Of a stretch of DNA of 17,642 bases, positions 15,696-17,642 are shown piece after piece; position 1 is the stretch's first letter, and every line of letters begins with the position of its first letter. The notes below the pieces were generated by a model, which saw only the letters and a list, made by a program, of their open reading frames with translations, did not search any database and was not told the DNA's origin. The position numbers and the translations under genes were made by a program. Location: contig JACZYK010000024.1 in the NCBI GenBank assembly GCA_022571135.1, forward strand, positions 1-17,642, in the 5' to 3' direction. The DNA comes from Bacteroidota bacterium (GTDB lineage Bacteria > Bacteroidota > Rhodothermia > Rhodothermales > UBA10348).

Positions 15696-17264
15696 ATGCA
15701 CCAGCGTATCGTCATCCTCGATTTCGGATCCCAGTACACGCAGCTCATAGCCCGCAGAATCCGAGAGGCGGGGGTCTATTCGGAAATCTATCCCTGTACG
15801 ATTGGCCCGGAACACATCTCCAAATCGAATCTCTCCGGCATCATCCTCTCCGGCGGTCCGTTATCGGTGTACGATGAAAACGCGCCGCATCTCGATCCCG
15901 GAATCCTGACAATGACCTCTCCGGAGGGTAGAGAAATCCCTGTGCTGGGAATCTGTTACGGACTCCAGGCGATGGCGCTTTTTGCGGGCGGGGCCGTCGA
16001 ACGCGCGGATCATCGGGAGTTCGGCCGGGCGAGCCTGATCATCGACAACGATTCCGATCTGCTCGCTGGCATTCCGGACGAATCGACGGTCTGGATGAGT
16101 CACGGTGACAGCCTCACCGAGATACCCGACGATTACGAAGTGATTGCGCATACGTGCAACGCTCCCATCGCCGCCATCCGGTCGGGTGATCATCCCCACT
16201 ACGGCGTTCAGTTTCATCCGGAAGTGGTCCATACGGAGCACGGAAGGAAGATCCTGGAAAACTTCGCTCATCGGGTCTGCGGGTGTTTGGGCGACTGGAC
16301 GCCTGCTTCTTTCATCGAGGAAAAAACCAAGGAAATTCGAAGTCTCGTGGGTGACGATCATGTAATCCTCGGCCTGTCCGGCGGCGTCGATTCGTCCGTT
16401 GCGGCGGTCCTCTTACACAGCGCAATCGGGGATCGGCTCACGTGCATTTTCGTCAACAACGGATTGCTGAGAAAAGGAGAATGGGAGCAGGTTCAGGACA
16501 CCTTCAGGAAGCACTTCCAAATTCGACTTATAACCATCGATGCGTCGGATAAATTCCTGGAACGACTCGAAGGGATCGTCGATCCGGAGGAAAAGCGGCG
16601 AATAATAGGGAACACCTTTGTCGAGGTATTCGACGAGGCAACGGTCGAAATCATAGAGGAATCAGGCGTAAAACCCAGATATCTGGCGCAGGGAACGCTT
16701 TATCCCGATGTCATTGAAAGTATATCGTTCAAGGGCCCATCTGCGACCATCAAGACCCACCATAACGTGGGTGGTCTGCCGGAAGAGCTCGAATTCGAGA
16801 TCCTCGAACCTTTTCGGGAACTGTTCAAGGACGAGGTTCGGGAAATTGGACGCCTCCTGGAAGTGCCTTCTTCGATTCTCGAACGGCATCCGTTTCCAGG
16901 TCCTGGTCTCGGCATCCGCATCATCGGTCCGGTGGTCAGGAAAGATCTGGATCTGCTTCGTGAGGCCGATGCGATTTTCATCGAGGAACTGAAGAGCCAC
17001 GGTCTGTATGACGACGTGTGGCAGGCTTTCGCCGTACTCCTGCCCGTACAGACCGTAGGAGTCATGGGAGACGAACGAACATACGAGAATGTCTGTGCCC
17101 TGAGGGCCGTCACGAGCGTGGACGGGATGACTGCAGACTGGGCGCAGCTCCCTCACGAGTTTCTGGCGCACGTCTCCAGCCGGATCGTCAACGAGATACG
17201 CGGGATCAATCGAACCGTGTACGACATTAGTTCGAAACCTCCCGCAACCATCGAATGGGAGTAA
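15696..17264 (+). CDS. guaA: GMP synthase (glutamine-hydrolysing)
   Basis: This 522-residue enzyme converts XMP to GMP using ATP and the amide of glutamine, the last step of guanine nucleotide synthesis. The N-terminal class I amidotransferase domain shows the nucleophile Cys87 in GICYGLQ and the partners His174 and Glu176 in GVQFHPE. The ATP pyrophosphatase domain has the P-loop SGGVDSS (228-234). The C-terminal dimerisation domain ends with the family-typical DISSKPPATIEWE. Length and all key residues are normal. It starts 23 bases after gcvH and appears to be the last gene of that transcript, with a strong hairpin just downstream. Confidence 0.97.
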   Translation: MHQRIVILDFGSQYTQLIARRIREAGVYSEIYPCTIGPEHISKSNLSGIILSGGPLSVYDENAPHLDPGILTMTSPEGREIPVLGICYGLQAMALFAGGAVERADHREFGRASLIIDNDSDLLAGIPDESTVWMSHGDSLTEIPDDYEVIAHTCNAPIAAIRSGDHPHYGVQFHPEVVHTEHGRKILENFAHRVCGCLGDWTPASFIEEKTKEIRSLVGDDHVILGLSGGVDSSVAAVLLHSAIGDRLTCIFVNNGLLRKGEWEQVQDTFRKHFQIRLITIDASDKFLERLEGIVDPEEKRRIIGNTFVEVFDEATVEIIEESGVKPRYLAQGTLYPDVIESISFKGPSATIKTHHNVGGLPEELEFEILEPFRELFKDEVREIGRLLEVPSSILERHPFPGPGLGIRIIGPVVRKDLDLLREADAIFIEELKSHGLYDDVWQAFAVLLPVQTVGVMGDERTYENVCALRAVTSVDGMTADWAQLPHEFLAHVSSRIVNEIRGINRTVYDISSKPPATIEWE

Positions 17265-17279
17265 TGCGTGCTCTTGATA

Positions 17280-17311
17280 TTCCGCGCCGGCGAAAGGGCT
17301 CCGGCGCGGAA
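17280..17311 (+). terminator. Strong hairpin after guaA (no T-run)
   Basis: TTCCGCGCCGG at 17280-17290 pairs perfectly with CCGGCGCGGAA at 17301-17311, an 11-bp GC-rich stem with a 10-base loop, 15 bases after the guaA stop. No T-run follows on either strand, so it is not a canonical intrinsic terminator. It may still end transcription weakly or protect the guaA mRNA end. Confidence 0.55.
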
Positions 17312-17335
17312 CAAGCCGATAGTTGTCATCCAAAA

Positions 17336-17642
17336 ATGAGAAATCTATTTACATTCCGGATTTCGATCCTCCTGATTGCGCTCCTGGTAACAGTCGGGAC
17401 CACGGCCTCCTCGGCCGGACAGACGAGCGGATCACGGGTCCCGGCGATTGCAGCCGCCGATTCGGTATTCGCCGCCGGTGTTCGTCTGTTCGAGCGGGGT
17501 GCTTACCGAGACGCGCGAGAAGCCCATATCGATGATTGGGAAAAGAAAGAGACCCGCGATGCAGCGAAAATAGAGCTCCGCCAGCTTGCCAATCAAGCCC
17601 AGAAACTCCTCAAGAGGATTGATGGTCTTGGACCGCTAGCTC
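17336..17642 (+). CDS. Partial secreted protein with helical (TPR-like) N-terminus
   Basis: An ATG at 17336 opens a frame of 102 codons that runs off the window end. Residues 1-28 form a signal peptide: basic start (MRNLFTFR), hydrophobic core (ISILLIALLVTV) and a small-residue cleavage region near SSAG. The mature start contains VFAAGVRLFERGAYRDA, which matches a TPR helix pair, followed by a charged helical stretch with many Lys, Glu and Ala. I do not recognise the family. A periplasmic protein with TPR repeats is the safest description; LppC-like or tol-associated proteins are possible examples. There is no clear ribosome binding site, and the gene is separated from guaA by 71 bases containing a strong hairpin, so it is probably a separate unit. 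Confidence 0.65.
   Translation, partial: MRNLFTFRISILLIALLVTVGTTASSAGQTSGSRVPAIAAADSVFAAGVRLFERGAYRDAREAHIDDWEKKETRDAAKIELRQLANQAQKLLKRIDGLGPLA

Overview
The window looks like a piece of a Gram-negative bacterial chromosome. A lipoprotein signal, an outer-membrane beta-barrel protein and a TPR secretin-like protein argue for two membranes. The order efp-accB-accC is familiar from the Bacteroidota/Chlorobiota (FCB) side of the tree, and most genes have weak or no Shine-Dalgarno sequence, which also fits there. I would guess an uncultured Rhodothermota/Balneolota-like member, but the sequence alone does not settle it. No tRNA, rRNA, CRISPR array, insertion sequence or phage gene was seen.

Region 1 (1-7470, all minus strand) is an exopolysaccharide-type operon. 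In transcription order it encodes a KaiC-like ATPase relative fused to a degenerate GGDEF domain, a 1134-residue TPR plus outer-membrane barrel export protein, a processive family 2 glycosyltransferase with the QRYRW motif, a small one-TM protein with a disordered tail, and a membrane protein cut by the window edge. The layout parallels the Pga and Bcs synthase-dependent secretion systems. The first protein looks like a BcsE analogue: dead GGDEF signature, intact RxxD I-site and degraded Walker A. This is the best candidate here for an undescribed system.

Region 2 (7471-10853) holds a 493-base intergenic space, a secreted lipoprotein with two Ig-like domains and a PQQ-type beta-propeller, and, convergent to it, a single-pass protein with an anti-sigma-like cytoplasmic N-terminus and an FN3-like exterior domain.

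Region 3 (10854-12530) is a CoA-acylating aldehyde dehydrogenase with an unusual tail of about 113 residues carrying two short amphipathic helices, which resemble bacterial microcompartment encapsulation peptides. No shell gene lies in the window.

Region 4 (12620-17642) is housekeeping on the plus strand: a good sigma70-type promoter, then efp, accB, accC, gcvH and guaA, a strong hairpin, and the start of a secreted protein. AccB and AccC are the biotin carrier and biotin carboxylase of acetyl-CoA carboxylase. GcvH is the lipoyl carrier of glycine cleavage and GuaA makes GMP.
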